Shown: one piece after another, positions 16,933 to 25,663 of the stretch
Layout of the letters: every line of letters starts with the position of its first letter
How positions within the stretch are numbered: the stretch's first letter is position 1
DNA from: Dechloromonas sp. Dech2017
Lineage (GTDB): Bacteria; Pseudomonadota; Gammaproteobacteria; Burkholderiales; Rhodocyclaceae
DNA: 57,787 nt
Reading direction: 5' to 3'
Assembly: GCA_009469585.1 (NCBI GenBank)
Contig: SSXW01000026.1
Span: 1 to 57,787 of the forward strand
The notes under the pieces: generated by a model
Told to the model about the DNA's origin: nothing
Databases searched by the model: none
What the model saw: the letters and a program-made list of their open reading frames with translations, nothing else
Translations under genes and position numbers: made by a program

Positions 16933-17130
16933 ATGTCGCAAAACGGCAATCAGCAACACCCCATCTTGACCGAAATGTTATCTGCGCTCGATGAAGGACA
17001 ACGTGAGTTCTATGAGGAACGAGCCGGAGTGCTTGAGTACGACGCAGGCCTTGACCGCCAAATTGCCGAAATGCTGGCGCTATTGGCGGTCATTCGACGG
17101 ACAGGCTGGCCACCCAGCAAGACAGGATGA
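16933..17130 (+). CDS. Hypothetical island protein, 65 aa
   Basis: ATG 16933 follows GGAG at 6 bases spacing, so the upstream ATG at 16921 is not needed. The product MSQNGNQQHPILTEMLSALD... is highly helical and acidic (EGQREFYEERAGVLEYDAGL) and ends in a short basic tail. It could be a small DNA-mimic or regulatory protein, but I recognise no family. Confidence 0.5.
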   Translation: MSQNGNQQHPILTEMLSALDEGQREFYEERAGVLEYDAGLDRQIAEMLALLAVIRRTGWPPSKTG

Positions 17131-17184
17131 CGTTCGGAAATTTAGCCACCTTATATGAAGACAATCCATTTCAAAGGAAATGAC

Positions 17185-17673
17185 ATGCCTGATGAAGTTA
17201 TACCAACTATCCCCATGCGAATCCTGAAAGTCAGCGCCTGCCCAAGCTTGTCCGGGCGATCGGAACTGACGTACCACATCGGCTGCAATGCCGAAGGTGA
17301 AATTCAGTTTCGCGTCGTCAGCAACAGCGGCTCCGGCCAGTTCAATGCCGATGCCGTTTCATTCAACCAAATCACCAATCTACTCGCAGAGCATCCAGCC
17401 GAGAAGCCGCTCACCTCCAGCGTGTTAGTCCCTGTATTTCGAGGAAAAAGTAGCAACAGCCCGGCATTCCTGTTTGCAGCACTGAAGGCTGAACTGATTG
17501 TGTTACCTGGCTCAAATAAGGATGCCGGCTACACGATTGGCGACATTGAGGTATTCAGGCACGAAATGAATGTCCTGAAGGCCAGTAACTCATCAATTAC
17601 CGACACTTCGGCAGATAAACCTGCCAAGAAGAAGCCTGTCGGTCGCAAACCTTCCGGAAGGCCGACTCCATGA
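17185..17673 (+). CDS. Hypothetical island protein with AT-hook-like basic tail, 162 aa
   Basis: The start at ATG 17185 is favoured by AAGGAAA 6 bases upstream. The body is a beta-rich globular region (ILKVSACPSLSGRSELTYHI; IQFRVVSNSGSGQFNADAVS). The C-terminus is lysine/arginine/proline-rich (KPAKKKPVGRKPSGRPTP) and resembles an AT-hook, suggesting nucleic-acid contact. Its stop overlaps the next start (ATGA), so it is translationally coupled to the small membrane protein. Function unknown. Confidence 0.55.
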   Translation: MPDEVIPTIPMRILKVSACPSLSGRSELTYHIGCNAEGEIQFRVVSNSGSGQFNADAVSFNQITNLLAEHPAEKPLTSSVLVPVFRGKSSNSPAFLFAALKAELIVLPGSNKDAGYTIGDIEVFRHEMNVLKASNSSITDTSADKPAKKKPVGRKPSGRPTP

Positions 17674-17837
17674 CTTTGATGGTCGCAACCCTGCTGTGTT
17701 TCGTCGTGCTTCTCTGCCTTGGCACCTTCAAAACCTTGCTTGCTATCGTTGCTTTGGCTGCGCTGGCACTCATCTCACCCTTCGTATTCATTGGCCTACT
17801 GGCAGTGCTGGCCACATTTTTCTTACTTACCAAGTGA
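17670..17837 (+). CDS. Small hydrophobic membrane protein, 55 aa
   Basis: ATG 17670 overlaps the previous stop as ATGA. The product is almost wholly hydrophobic with two membrane helices (MVATLLCFVVLLCLG; LLAIVALAALALISPFVF) and ends LLTK. It looks like an inner-membrane small protein coupled to the preceding AT-hook-like protein. No family is recognised. Confidence 0.5.
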   Translation: MTLMVATLLCFVVLLCLGTFKTLLAIVALAALALISPFVFIGLLAVLATFFLLTK

Positions 17838-17849
17838 AGGAGTAACACC

Positions 17850-17957
17850 ATGAAAGACCTGTGCATCATCACCGCCATCGATACCATTTCTCAATGGGAT
17901 CAGGATTCCGCTTTCTCCTGCGTTACATCGCTGGCAGCACTTCGCTATCGGGACTGA
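17850..17957 (+). CDS. Short ORF, 35 aa, MKDLCI-type
   Basis: It starts 12 bases after the small membrane protein with GGAG upstream. The product MKDLCIITAIDTISQWDQDS... has a serine/cysteine-containing middle. It shares the M(Q/K)D(I/L)CI opening with the ORF at 16335. It may be a leader peptide or a degraded gene start. Confidence 0.35.
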   Translation: MKDLCIITAIDTISQWDQDSAFSCVTSLAALRYRD

Positions 17958-18166
17958 GTTCCTTGCAGCTCCCCGCTCGGCCACTCCCAGCGCCGACATA
18001 GCAGCATCCGGCCTGAACACCGCAGGCATTCACCTCTAGCACCAGCCCTCCGCAGCCCCTTCCCTAAATTCGACTGACATCTGACCTGCATTGGCCCACC
18101 AGCCAAGGATTTCGCACGTCTGTCGATCATGGGAAGGGGCTGGCGGAATATTCTTTCGGAGTATTT

Positions 18167-18577
18167 ATGGACAACATTATCACCGCAGCTCGCGTATCAG
18201 AATCTCAACGTATGGATGTAGCCGATGAGCATTTCGGTATCCGCTTCCCAATCACCGTAGAACCAATGATCTACCAGTTCGCCACACAACTTTCCTCGGC
18301 CTATTCTGGAGGCTACTGGCATTTTTATACGCTATCCAATGGCGGGTTCTACATGGCACCGGACATGGCAGAAACATTTGAAGTCATTGCCGACAACGGC
18401 TATCAAGGCAGCATGTCAGCGGAAGCCTTGGGTATCACGGCCTGCCTCTATGCGTTCAGCAATCTATCGTTTATCAACGGGCAGTTTGGCGAGAAATGTG
18501 CCGAACGCTATCACCAGCTTTATGAGTTTGCGATGCAGCATCCCGAGGCGGCTGCAATTCGGGCAGCCATCGACTGA
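18167..18577 (+). CDS. ArdB/KlcA-family antirestriction protein
   Basis: A 136-residue cytoplasmic protein. It has the family core EPMIYQFATQLSSAYSGGYW followed by HFYTLSNGGFYMAPD, and FGEKCAERYHQLYEFAMQHP near the end. ArdB/KlcA proteins protect incoming plasmids and islands from type I restriction. Length and the order of motifs match the family. Its presence marks this stretch as mobile. An upstream GGAG-type site (TTCGGAGTATTT) supports ATG 18167. Confidence 0.9.
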   Translation: MDNIITAARVSESQRMDVADEHFGIRFPITVEPMIYQFATQLSSAYSGGYWHFYTLSNGGFYMAPDMAETFEVIADNGYQGSMSAEALGITACLYAFSNLSFINGQFGEKCAERYHQLYEFAMQHPEAAAIRAAID

Positions 18578-18580
18578 AAT

Positions 18581-18662
18581 CACCCGACGAAACCGACGCA
18601 TCTGACGCCAAAGCACTTTCCCATCATGGCATTGACGAGCGACAAGTCGTCGGGTGCGTCAG
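18581..18662. repeat. CCGACG-rich inverted repeat, copy 1
   Basis: Left arm 18581-18608 (CACCCGACGAAACCGACGCA...) and right arm 18639-18662 (reverse complement begins CCTGACGCACCCGACGACTT) share repeated ACCCGACGA and CTGACGC units. A similar structure lies at 21915-21988. The two bracket the hypothetical and P-loop genes of the island and could be replication, recombination or regulatory sites. Confidence 0.45.
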
Positions 18663-18747
18663 GTGTTTGGAGTCGCAAGATGCGGACATGAGGAATCAGC
18701 CAAGGGTAGACTGCCGGAACTAAGACATAGCCTTGATAAAGCACGCC

Positions 18748-19500
18748 ATGATCAATCCAGAAGACGAGGTCATTTACGACCACCGTGTCAGTTGCACGGA
18801 AGAGGAGGCAGTCGCCAAATTGCTTGGCTGGATGCAGGGGAGTAAGCGCCTGCGTTACCTGACCGTTACGGAAGATGGCCTGAAGCCCGATCAATTTACC
18901 CACATGTACCAACTGCCATCGCCAATCGCACAACTCCTGCTGGGCGAACGGGAAGCCGCAAGTATCCGTTTCTACAACGCCTGTATGGCCAAGGACTTCG
19001 ACGAAGCTGCCAGATGGGAAGCGGCAGTGGAGCACTGGGATACGATCAATGAGCGGGCAGTGCGATACAAGCAAGGATTGGCCGAAGAACTATCTCGCCC
19101 AAGACCTCGACTCATATCAGACAAACATATGACGGAAGAGACGGGTACTCTTCACATTACCTTGTCTAGCCTTGATCACTGGGCGCGCATTACCTATGGC
19201 AAAGGCATTTTGGATCAAGACCAAGAGCCTCAGATTACAAACCTTCCTTTCAGGCCGAAACAGGCACGGGTAAAAGGGCTGCAAAAGGAGTGCGCCATCA
19301 TTGAGACCATCAGGCTACTTGGCATCAACCCGGAACAATTACCACCCAAACCGCCCGGCAAGGCTGGTACCAAGGCGAAGGTGTGGGAAATTCTCGAAAA
19401 ACAGCCATCTCTCTTCGTCTCGAAAAGATCATTCGACAAAACCTGGGATGATCTTCGATTTGAAAACCGCATAGCAGATAGCGGGCCTCCCCCCAAATAA
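18748..19500 (+). CDS. Hypothetical island protein, 250 aa
   Basis: A soluble protein starting MINPEDEVIYDHRVSCTEEE; a TTG 15 bases upstream is a less likely start. It contains a helical region that may bind nucleic acid (FYNACMAKDFDEAARWEAAV) and a C-terminal part rich in Pro and Lys (QLPPKPPGKAGTKAKVWEIL, then SKRSFDKTWDDLRFE), reminiscent of a winged helix. I recognise no named family. Position before the P-loop protein suggests a replication or partition role for the island. Confidence 0.5.
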   Translation: MINPEDEVIYDHRVSCTEEEAVAKLLGWMQGSKRLRYLTVTEDGLKPDQFTHMYQLPSPIAQLLLGEREAASIRFYNACMAKDFDEAARWEAAVEHWDTINERAVRYKQGLAEELSRPRPRLISDKHMTEETGTLHITLSSLDHWARITYGKGILDQDQEPQITNLPFRPKQARVKGLQKECAIIETIRLLGINPEQLPPKPPGKAGTKAKVWEILEKQPSLFVSKRSFDKTWDDLRFENRIADSGPPPK

Positions 19501-19573
19501 CGCCGGGGGGAGACTTGCGAGGGGTAATAGTCTGTCGCTCAGTATTCGTATCGTCATCTAACACATAGGAGAA

Positions 19574-19957
19574 ATGACGATGCTTAAGAAACAGCAACAG
19601 CCTGAGTGCTTTCCTCATCAACGCCCGCCCGAAATCCAATGCAGCGATGCCAAGTGGAATGAAATCTTGGCCATGCAGGCCCGCGAGGATTTTAACTTCG
19701 TGCCGATCGGCGACTACTTTGTAACCGTCAGCTTCATCAGTGAAGTCCATCGGCATCTTCTCGACGCCGATAAATGGGACGAACACATCGGCGTGGAGAG
19801 CATCATTGAGCAGTCATTCTGGCGATCTCTTGACGATCAATCGCGTAACCTGATCGGCCCGATTGTCGAATTTCTCAAGGAGCACAAGGAGTGGTTCGAC
19901 TCTTTAAGGCGTGAAATTGCCGCCAGTGCTGCCCAAATGAGGGGCAAGCATGACTAA
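19574..19957 (+). CDS. Hypothetical island protein, 127 aa
   Basis: ATG 19574 follows AGGAG. The sequence is mixed alpha/beta with an acidic helical C-terminal half (LIGPIVEFLKEHKEWFDSLR) and no membrane segment. It overlaps the next gene by 8 bases, so the two are coupled, which suggests an accessory protein of the P-loop ATPase. No family is recognised. Confidence 0.5.
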   Translation: MTMLKKQQQPECFPHQRPPEIQCSDAKWNEILAMQAREDFNFVPIGDYFVTVSFISEVHRHLLDADKWDEHIGVESIIEQSFWRSLDDQSRNLIGPIVEFLKEHKEWFDSLRREIAASAAQMRGKHD

Positions 19958-21575
19958 GCCCAATAATCCTCACAAGCGTGATTTCGCCAAAACCACTGCC
20001 TTGGGCATTCTGAATCCTGATAGCACGCTGCATTTCAGGGTGCCGGACCAGAATGCCCCCACTGCGCCAATCGCCGTCAAAGCCAATATCGCATCAACAG
20101 TGGAAGCAACGGTCGACGGCCTACCCGTTCCGATCTATGACGAACAATACATCCAGAAATACAAGACCCTCCCTTACAACCTGCATAACGAGATTCGTCT
20201 AATCCGCACGCCGTCCGGCAAGCTTTACGCCGTTCTCGAAATAAACGGCAAACGGGTCGCCCTCCCCATCCGTTCCAAGAAGCTCAATGCCATTCTGTCC
20301 GAACGCGCTCGTCACAGCGGCGGCCGCCTCCAGAAGGCTGATCTCGCAGAGCTCAACGACGCATTGGAAGCCTATGCTGAGCAGTACGGCGAGGTCATCG
20401 ATGTGTGGCTACGGGTGGCACCTATCGAGGGGGGTATTGAAATCGACCTTGGGGACGATCAGCACACGCGTATCCGTATCACCGCTAACAGGGTTGAGAT
20501 GGCCGAGGAGTCGGTTGTGGTGTTCTTCCGCACCTCCAATTCCCAAGCGATGGCCATGCCTACCGAGAAGGGGGATTGGCAATTACTGAAGAAGTACCTG
20601 AATGTTCATGCAACAGACACGCTTCTGCTTGTGGCTTGGATCACCTATACCCTCGCCCACCCCAAAACGCCATCCAGCAAGTTCCCAATACTTGTACTTC
20701 AAGGAAATGAAGGAAGCGGCAAGACCTCCCTTTGCAGGAACATCATCATCCGCATCATCGATCCAAGCGCTCTTGGTGTCCAAGTCTTCCCTCAAAACCC
20801 AAAGGATCTCGCCATCGCCGGCCTCAATGCACATGTGTTGTGTTTCGACAATCTCCGTAGCTTCAAGGCATTCATGGCTGACATGCTTTGCATCGCGGCA
20901 ACGGGCGGAACGATCAGTAACCGTCAGCTTTACACCGATGCCGAGCAACAAGCCATCCGGTTACACGTAGCGCTTGTCCTCAATGGCATTCATTCGTTCA
21001 TCGATACGCCGGACCTGTCGCAGCGCTGCCTTCCTATACATCTGATTGCGATGGACAAGAGTAAACGAAAGTCCGAAGAAGAATTGACGAAGGAGCTGGA
21101 GGCAGACCTCCCTAGCATCATGCGCGGTCTGTTCGACCTCATCGCTTCAATATTTGCGCACCTCCCGAATGTCGAGATCACCCATCCGGAACGCATGATC
21201 GATTTCGTGGCTTGGTTGGGCGCCATGGAGTTGGTCGACAATATTCCAGCTGGCATCTACCAAGAACTGTACAGCGAGGTTCTTCAACAAGGGCAACTTG
21301 ATACCTTGATGGACAACCCACTGGCCGCAGCCATCATCACGTTCATGGACGAATTCAAGGGTGATGTCTGGTCGGACACGCCCTCAGAATTGCTAACAGC
21401 GTTGAACAGCCGTGTCTGCAGGGGAACCCTGTTTTCCCGTGAATGGCCTCAGAACGCAATTGCCTTATCGAAACGCATTAGTGGATTGCAGGCTGGACTC
21501 CTCTCCCAGGGAATTCGCATTGAACTCTCACGCGGCAAGCAAAGGACAGTGACCTTGTCCAAGGTGGAGGTGTAA
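19950..21575 (+). CDS. P-loop ATPase, replicative helicase/primase-like
   Basis: A 541-residue protein with a Walker A motif GNEGSGKT (252-259). A Walker B-like stretch HVLCFDNL follows, and then an AAA/D5-like region (LHVALVLNGIHSFIDTPDLS, sensor-like). The N-terminal 200 residues are a separate domain (IRLIRTPSGKLYAVLEINGK) that may be primase-related. This architecture is common in P4-like and other integrative elements for their own replication. It overlaps the upstream small gene and is followed two bases later by a 107-residue gene. The replication role is inferred. Confidence 0.7.
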   Translation: MTKPNNPHKRDFAKTTALGILNPDSTLHFRVPDQNAPTAPIAVKANIASTVEATVDGLPVPIYDEQYIQKYKTLPYNLHNEIRLIRTPSGKLYAVLEINGKRVALPIRSKKLNAILSERARHSGGRLQKADLAELNDALEAYAEQYGEVIDVWLRVAPIEGGIEIDLGDDQHTRIRITANRVEMAEESVVVFFRTSNSQAMAMPTEKGDWQLLKKYLNVHATDTLLLVAWITYTLAHPKTPSSKFPILVLQGNEGSGKTSLCRNIIIRIIDPSALGVQVFPQNPKDLAIAGLNAHVLCFDNLRSFKAFMADMLCIAATGGTISNRQLYTDAEQQAIRLHVALVLNGIHSFIDTPDLSQRCLPIHLIAMDKSKRKSEEELTKELEADLPSIMRGLFDLIASIFAHLPNVEITHPERMIDFVAWLGAMELVDNIPAGIYQELYSEVLQQGQLDTLMDNPLAAAIITFMDEFKGDVWSDTPSELLTALNSRVCRGTLFSREWPQNAIALSKRISGLQAGLLSQGIRIELSRGKQRTVTLSKVEV

Positions 21576-21577
21576 GC

Positions 21578-21901
21578 ATGGATATCCTCGATTCCAAGCA
21601 ACTGGCCAAAGCCCCGCTAGACAACAAGGTGCAGGTTTTAGGAGGCCAGTGGGCACCACGCTCTCTCTACGACCAAGTATCCCGAGACATTGCAGGTCGG
21701 ATTGCGCAGTTGGTTCCCGGCAAACTTTATCGGCTCCAAGATATCTACGGCGATCAACCATGGAGAGCCCTTGGTAATGCTTGGGTAAAACGCAAAGCTG
21801 GTCGTTGCTTTGCGCACATGGTCTCGATGCGGAGATTTCCCCTAACGTTCGTGCAGTACAAGCGTTCTGCCACGAAGCGATATCTGCTCAATTCCGGATA
21901 G
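21578..21901 (+). CDS. Hypothetical island protein, 107 aa
   Basis: It begins two bases after the P-loop gene with GGTGGAGG as ribosome site. The product is basic, with a helical middle (LYDQVSRDIAGRIAQLVPGK) and an Arg/Lys-rich end (SMRRFPLTFVQYKRSATKRY), consistent with a DNA-binding accessory protein. No family is recognised. Confidence 0.5.
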   Translation: MDILDSKQLAKAPLDNKVQVLGGQWAPRSLYDQVSRDIAGRIAQLVPGKLYRLQDIYGDQPWRALGNAWVKRKAGRCFAHMVSMRRFPLTFVQYKRSATKRYLLNSG

Positions 21902-22265
21902 CGCTCAGCAACAACCGACGTACCCGACGACTCGACGCCCCCAGTAGACCGCCTCACCGGGCAGCGTCGGGTTCGTCAGTTACGTCGGAAATTTCCAGTT
22001 GGCCCAGCTTGCGTTTAGGTCTGGCGGAGGTGAAGCAGTGACCTCCCTATCCGGCCACGCCCTGCGCTGCCCTATCGCACGCGACGGCCACCTCTCGGGG
22101 CAAACCCTACGCCACCCCTATGCCTCGTCACCAGCTCTAACCCCATGACCCTTAACGAAATCAAGCAATCAACAAATTGCGTTTGAAGCCACCCGCCAGC
22201 CAATCAGCTCAGCGATCAATCGGCGCATACCGTCTGAACATCACACCAATTTAAGGAGCATTACC
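21902..22265. repeat. Intergenic with CCGACG-rich inverted repeat, copy 2
   Basis: There is no gene in this 364-base gap. At 21915-21938 and 21964-21988 lie two nearly perfect inverted arms (CCGACGTACCCGACGACT... / reverse complement CCGACGTAACTGACGAACCC...), separated by 25 bases. The ACCCGACGA unit is shared with the structure at 18581-18662. A GGAG site just before 22266 serves the integrase. Confidence 0.5.
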
Positions 22266-23432
22266 ATGCCAACCGCTAGCCTAGACGCTGCCTTTGTGCG
22301 CAGCGCCAAATGCCCGGAAGGGAAAAACCGAATTGACTTTTTTGACACCAACATCCGGGGCTTTGTTCTTGAGGCACGGATCACCGGAGGGAGTACTTAC
22401 TATCTTCGTTATCGCGACGAACATGGTCGCCAGCGTCAGCACAAGATCGGTGATGCCAAGTCAATCAGCTTCGACAAGGCACGGTCGGCAGCAGAACGAC
22501 TGCGCTCTCGTGTGGTCTTGGGTGAAAACCCGGCCGAAGCCAAGAAGATCAGGCGTTCTATCCCAACCATCGCTGAGTTTTACCGCGACACCTACTTGCC
22601 ATTCCTGCAGAGCTATCGCCGCAACATGGGATCTGACTTCAGCTTCCACCATACGCATTTACTGCCGCGTTTTGGGAAGAAGCACCTTGATCAATTGACC
22701 ACCCAAGATGTGATTGATGCCCAGCAATCAATGACCAAGGCTGGCTATGCTCCCGGGACCGCGAACAAGTTCATCGTGCAGATTCGCTACATGTACAACG
22801 TAGCCAAGAAGCAGGGCATTCCGGGCGCGGACTTCAATCCTGCAGCCGGGGTAAAACAATACCTCGTACAAGGTCGTGAGCGGTTCCTGACCCAAGAGGA
22901 GATTCAACGCTTACGAACTGCCGTGGAAAAAAGCCAGAACAAGCAACTGAAGTACATTGTGGCGCTGCTTTTGATGCTGGGGTGCCGAAAATCAGAGCTA
23001 TTGAACGCGAAATGGGAGCATGTCGACTTGGAGCGACGTACTTGGAAGATCCCTCTATCTAAGTCAGGCAAGATGCGTCATGTGCCTCTTTCCAACGCTG
23101 CTGTCGAATTGCTGAATGGATTACCACGTTGGAAAGGCTGCCCCTATGTCCTGCCTAATCCGCAAACCCGCAAGCCTTTCGTGGATTTTCATACCCCCTG
23201 GAGCACAGCGTGTCGAAGGGCTGGCCTGAAGGATGTTCGCATTCACGATCTACGCCATACGTTTGCCAGCAATCTCGTCAATGCAGGCCACTCGCTATTC
23301 GTGGTCAGCCGTGCTCTTGGTCATGCCAACATTGTTCAGACAGCCCGGTACTCGCACCTTGCAGATGACACATTACTGAAGGCGGCTGATGCTGCTGCCA
23401 GTGCTATGGGTAATACTTGGAGCGGGTTGTAA
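22266..23432 (+). CDS. Tyrosine recombinase/integrase with DUF4102 N-terminus
   Basis: A 388-residue phage/island integrase. It has the P4-type DUF4102 arm-binding domain (RIDFFDTNIRGFVLEARITG), then a core-binding domain. The catalytic domain carries GCRKSELL (Arg), HDLRHTFAS (HxxR) and LGHANIVQTARYSH (His and Tyr). It is intact, preceded by GGAG, and is the last gene of the island. Such integrases normally target tRNA 3' ends. Here the nearest tRNA-Lys lies 460 bases beyond its stop and is approached at its 5' end, so the att site is not obvious. Confidence 0.92.
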   Translation: MPTASLDAAFVRSAKCPEGKNRIDFFDTNIRGFVLEARITGGSTYYLRYRDEHGRQRQHKIGDAKSISFDKARSAAERLRSRVVLGENPAEAKKIRRSIPTIAEFYRDTYLPFLQSYRRNMGSDFSFHHTHLLPRFGKKHLDQLTTQDVIDAQQSMTKAGYAPGTANKFIVQIRYMYNVAKKQGIPGADFNPAAGVKQYLVQGRERFLTQEEIQRLRTAVEKSQNKQLKYIVALLLMLGCRKSELLNAKWEHVDLERRTWKIPLSKSGKMRHVPLSNAAVELLNGLPRWKGCPYVLPNPQTRKPFVDFHTPWSTACRRAGLKDVRIHDLRHTFASNLVNAGHSLFVVSRALGHANIVQTARYSHLADDTLLKAADAAASAMGNTWSGL

Positions 23433-23844
23433 AAGTCCAGCGCACACTCCTAAAACTGGGCAAAATAGAAGCTTCCACCACTACCCGAACATCATTTTTT
23501 CCTATTGATGGTTGGGTCAGTGGTGGGGTGAAAATTCGGCCTTTTCCTAACGAAAAAATTTTCACTCGTTCAATGCTGGTACAGCATACGTTGTGCAGAT
23601 GGGAAGTTTGTGGGTGACACAATATAGGCAGTCTGAAATCCGCCAAACCTCTTGTGACACAATAGAAGGCAGCACTTTCAAGAAGAAATTGCATGAACCA
23701 GAGCGCGCTGACCCTGGAAATCTGTCGCCAGCTCGGCTGAACCAGATTGCTGCGGTCGACGGGAAAAACTGGCCGAAATCCGAATTTCCGTCGACCGGTG
23801 CGCCATCCGCAGCCAGCCCGAACTCGCCAAAAGGCGCAGTTTCG
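23433..23844. other. Gene-free right boundary of the island
   Basis: There is no convincing gene. The sequence shifts from island-like to GC-rich chromosomal DNA ending in a strong tRNA promoter. The right att site is probably somewhere here. An 11-base near-repeat, GTGACACAATA (23613-23623) and GTGACACAATA (23654-23664), is visible. Confidence 0.35.
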
Positions 23845-23873
23845 TTGACGCTCCGGGGCCTCGTCTATATAAT
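23845..23873 (+). promoter_or_regulatory. Strong sigma-70 promoter of the tRNA operon
   Basis: TTGACG (23845-23850), 17 bases, then TATAAT (23868-23873) is near-perfect. The discriminator GCGCCC is GC-rich, as in stringently controlled stable-RNA promoters. Transcription should start near 23880, about 12 bases before tRNA-Lys. Confidence 0.85.
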
Positions 23874-23891
23874 GCGCCCTTCCCTTTGGGC

Positions 23892-23967
23892 GGGTCGGTA
23901 GCTCAGTCGGTAGAGCAGCGGACTTTTAATCCGTTGGTCCCGAGTTCGAATCTCGGCCGACCCACCA
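23892..23967 (+). tRNA. tRNA-Lys (UUU)
   Basis: A 76-base cloverleaf with acceptor GGGTCGG pairing to CCGACCC, anticodon TTT in GGACTTTTAATCC, T-arm GTTCGAATC and encoded CCA. Confidence 0.95.
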
Positions 23968-23986
23968 GGCATCTTTCGGGATGATC

Positions 23987-24062
23987 GGGGCGTTAGCTCA
24001 GTTGGTAGAGCAGCGGACTCTTAATCCGTAGGTCCACAGTTCGAATCTGTGACGCCCCACCA
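23987..24062 (+). tRNA. tRNA-Lys (CUU)
   Basis: A 76-base cloverleaf with acceptor GGGGCGT pairing to ACGCCCC, anticodon CTT in GGACTCTTAATCC, T-arm GTTCGAATC and encoded CCA. It is co-transcribed with the upstream tRNA-Lys, 19 bases away. Confidence 0.93.
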
Positions 24063-24143
24063 GAATTTCCCGGCAGCATCCGCGGCATCGCCGCCTGCTT
24101 CCGGTACCACTTGCAAACGGTTGGCATCAGCCGACCGAACGGA

Positions 24144-24219
24144 CGCGGGGTGGAGCAGTTGGCAGCTCGTCGGGCTCATAACCCGAAGGTCGCAGGTTCA
24201 AGTCCTGCCCCCGCAACCA
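24144..24219 (+). tRNA. Initiator tRNA-fMet (CAU)
   Basis: The acceptor starts with C and ends CCCCGCA, giving the unpaired first base typical of the initiator. The anticodon stem carries the GGG/CCC pairs (GTCGGGCTCATAACCCGA), and CCA is encoded. It lies 81 bases after tRNA-Lys(CUU), with a strong terminator beyond. Confidence 0.92.
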
Positions 24220-24236
24220 CGAAACACCAAGCAAAA

Positions 24237-24260
24237 GGCCAGTCTGATGACTGGCCTTTT
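24237..24260 (+). terminator. Bidirectional terminator between tRNA operon and proQ
   Basis: A perfect 8-base stem GGCCAGTC / GACTGGCC with a TGAT loop, A run on the left and T run on the right. It can stop both the tRNA transcript and the convergent proQ transcript. Confidence 0.9.
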
Positions 24261-24282
24261 GCTTTTTCGTTGGCTCAACGCC

Positions 24283-24717
24283 TTACTTGCGGCCGAATTT
24301 TTCGGTCAACAAGGTCAGCTTTTCCTGCCGACGCTGCTCGGCCTTGGCCTCGAGTTCCGCCGCCTTGCGTTGTTCGGCCTGTTCCTTGCGCTGCTCGGCC
24401 TGCTTCTTGAAACGCTCGCGCAACTGCTCGGCGGCATGCTGGCGGTTTTCATCGGTCACCTCGCCGGCCGGCGTGCCGTCCAGGTTGAGGCGCACCGTGC
24501 CTTTTTCCATCTCCTTCAGGTAACGCGTCGAAATCGTGTGGCTGCGCAGGGCCAGGCGCAGCGATTTCTTGCTAGCTTCCGGCAACTGGGCGAAAACCTG
24601 CTTGTCGATGCCAATGGCCAGCGGGCTGAAGTTGCGGAAGACATCGAAGCGCGCCTGCAGGTCCTTGAGCAGGGCACGGGCATCGGTCGGCTTGGCGGTG
24701 GAAGTTTCGGTCGTCAT
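24283..24717 (-). CDS. proQ: ProQ/FinO-family RNA chaperone
   Basis: A 144-residue RNA-binding protein from ATG 24717. The FinO domain covers about residues 10-110 (ARALLKDLQARFDVFRNFSP; LPEASKKSLRLALRSHTIST; RYLKEMEKGTVRLNLDGTPA). A Lys/Gln/Glu-rich helical tail follows (KKQAEQRKEQAEQRKAAELE). Such proteins bind structured small RNAs and mRNA 3' ends. A longer open frame exists upstream, but the ATG at 24717 gives the family start. It is ordinary core-genome content. Confidence 0.88.
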   Translation of the reverse strand: MTTETSTAKPTDARALLKDLQARFDVFRNFSPLAIGIDKQVFAQLPEASKKSLRLALRSHTISTRYLKEMEKGTVRLNLDGTPAGEVTDENRQHAAEQLRERFKKQAEQRKEQAEQRKAAELEAKAEQRRQEKLTLLTEKFGRK

Positions 24718-24787
24718 GATGGAACGGGAACGGATCAAGGCGCGAAGGTTAGCACGAAGGGGCCTCTTTTCGGCCCCGAATCGGCTT

Positions 24788-25663
24788 TTACACGCCGTTT
24801 TTGCGGAACCAGGCGAGCATGCGCCGCCAGCCGTCCTCGGCATCTTCCTTGCGGTAACTGGGCCGATAGTCGGCGTGGAAGGCGTGCGGCGCATTGTCGT
24901 AGACCACGATCTCGGAGGCTCGCGCCGCCGGACTCCCCTGCTGCAGGGCCTTCTCCATGGCTTCGACGGTTTCCAGCGGAATGCCGGTATCGAGGCCGCC
25001 ATAGAGGCCGAGTACCGGCGCCTTGAGCTGGCCGACCAGATCGCTCGGATGCTTCGGGGTCAACGGGCTGACCGTGCCGACCAGCCGGCCGTACCAGGCG
25101 ACGCCGGCCTTGACGCCGGGATTGTGGGCGCTATACAGCCAGGTGATGCGGCCGCCCCAGCAGAAGCCGGTGACCGCCAGCCGGCCGGTGTCGGCACCCT
25201 GAGTGGTGGCCCAGGCGACACAGGCGTCGAGATCGGCCATGACCTCGGCGTCAGGTGTCTTGCCAGTGATCTTTTCGAGGATTTCGGCGACGCTGGCGAT
25301 CTGCCGCGGGTCGCCCTGCCGGGCGAAGAGATCGGCGGCGATGGCGAAGTAACCGAGCTTGGCCAGCCGGCGACAGGTGTCGCGGATGTATTCGTGGGCC
25401 CCGAAGATCTCGGAGATGACCAGCACCACCGGCGGTTTTTCCAGGCCGCCGGGCGCCGCCCGGTAGGCGACCAGTTCGCCGTCCTTGACCGGCACCCTGA
25501 CCTCGCCGGCGAGCAGGCCGACCTGGTCGGTGGTGATCGCCGTCTGCGCCATCACCGGCTGGGTGGCCAGCGCGAAGCCGGCGCCCAGGCTGGTCGCCAG
25601 GAAGCTGCGGCGGTCGAAGCTTTGGGCCGGGACGAGACTGTCGAATTCCGCTTCGGTTTTCAT
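24788..25663 (-). CDS. Dienelactone hydrolase-family protein with Tat-like signal
   Basis: A 291-residue alpha/beta hydrolase. The N-terminus carries a twin-arginine signal ([17 protein letters not shown]) ending near VMAQ, so export is likely. The triad is visible as Cys in GFCWGG, Asp in GGLDTGIP and His in PHAFH. Members cleave dienelactones or related esters; the true substrate here is unknown. It is monocistronic and starts at ATG 25663 after a GGAG-type site. Confidence 0.88.
   Translation of the reverse strand: MKTEAEFDSLVPAQSFDRRSFLATSLGAGFALATQPVMAQTAITTDQVGLLAGEVRVPVKDGELVAYRAAPGGLEKPPVVLVISEIFGAHEYIRDTCRRLAKLGYFAIAADLFARQGDPRQIASVAEILEKITGKTPDAEVMADLDACVAWATTQGADTGRLAVTGFCWGGRITWLYSAHNPGVKAGVAWYGRLVGTVSPLTPKHPSDLVGQLKAPVLGLYGGLDTGIPLETVEAMEKALQQGSPAARASEIVVYDNAPHAFHADYRPSYRKEDAEDGWRRMLAWFRKNGV

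Noticed and set aside
23892..24062. tRNA-Lys genes as the att site of the island
   Set aside because: The integrase lies on the 5' side of the tRNA and no second copy of the tRNA 3' end was found near 12.8-13.2 kb.
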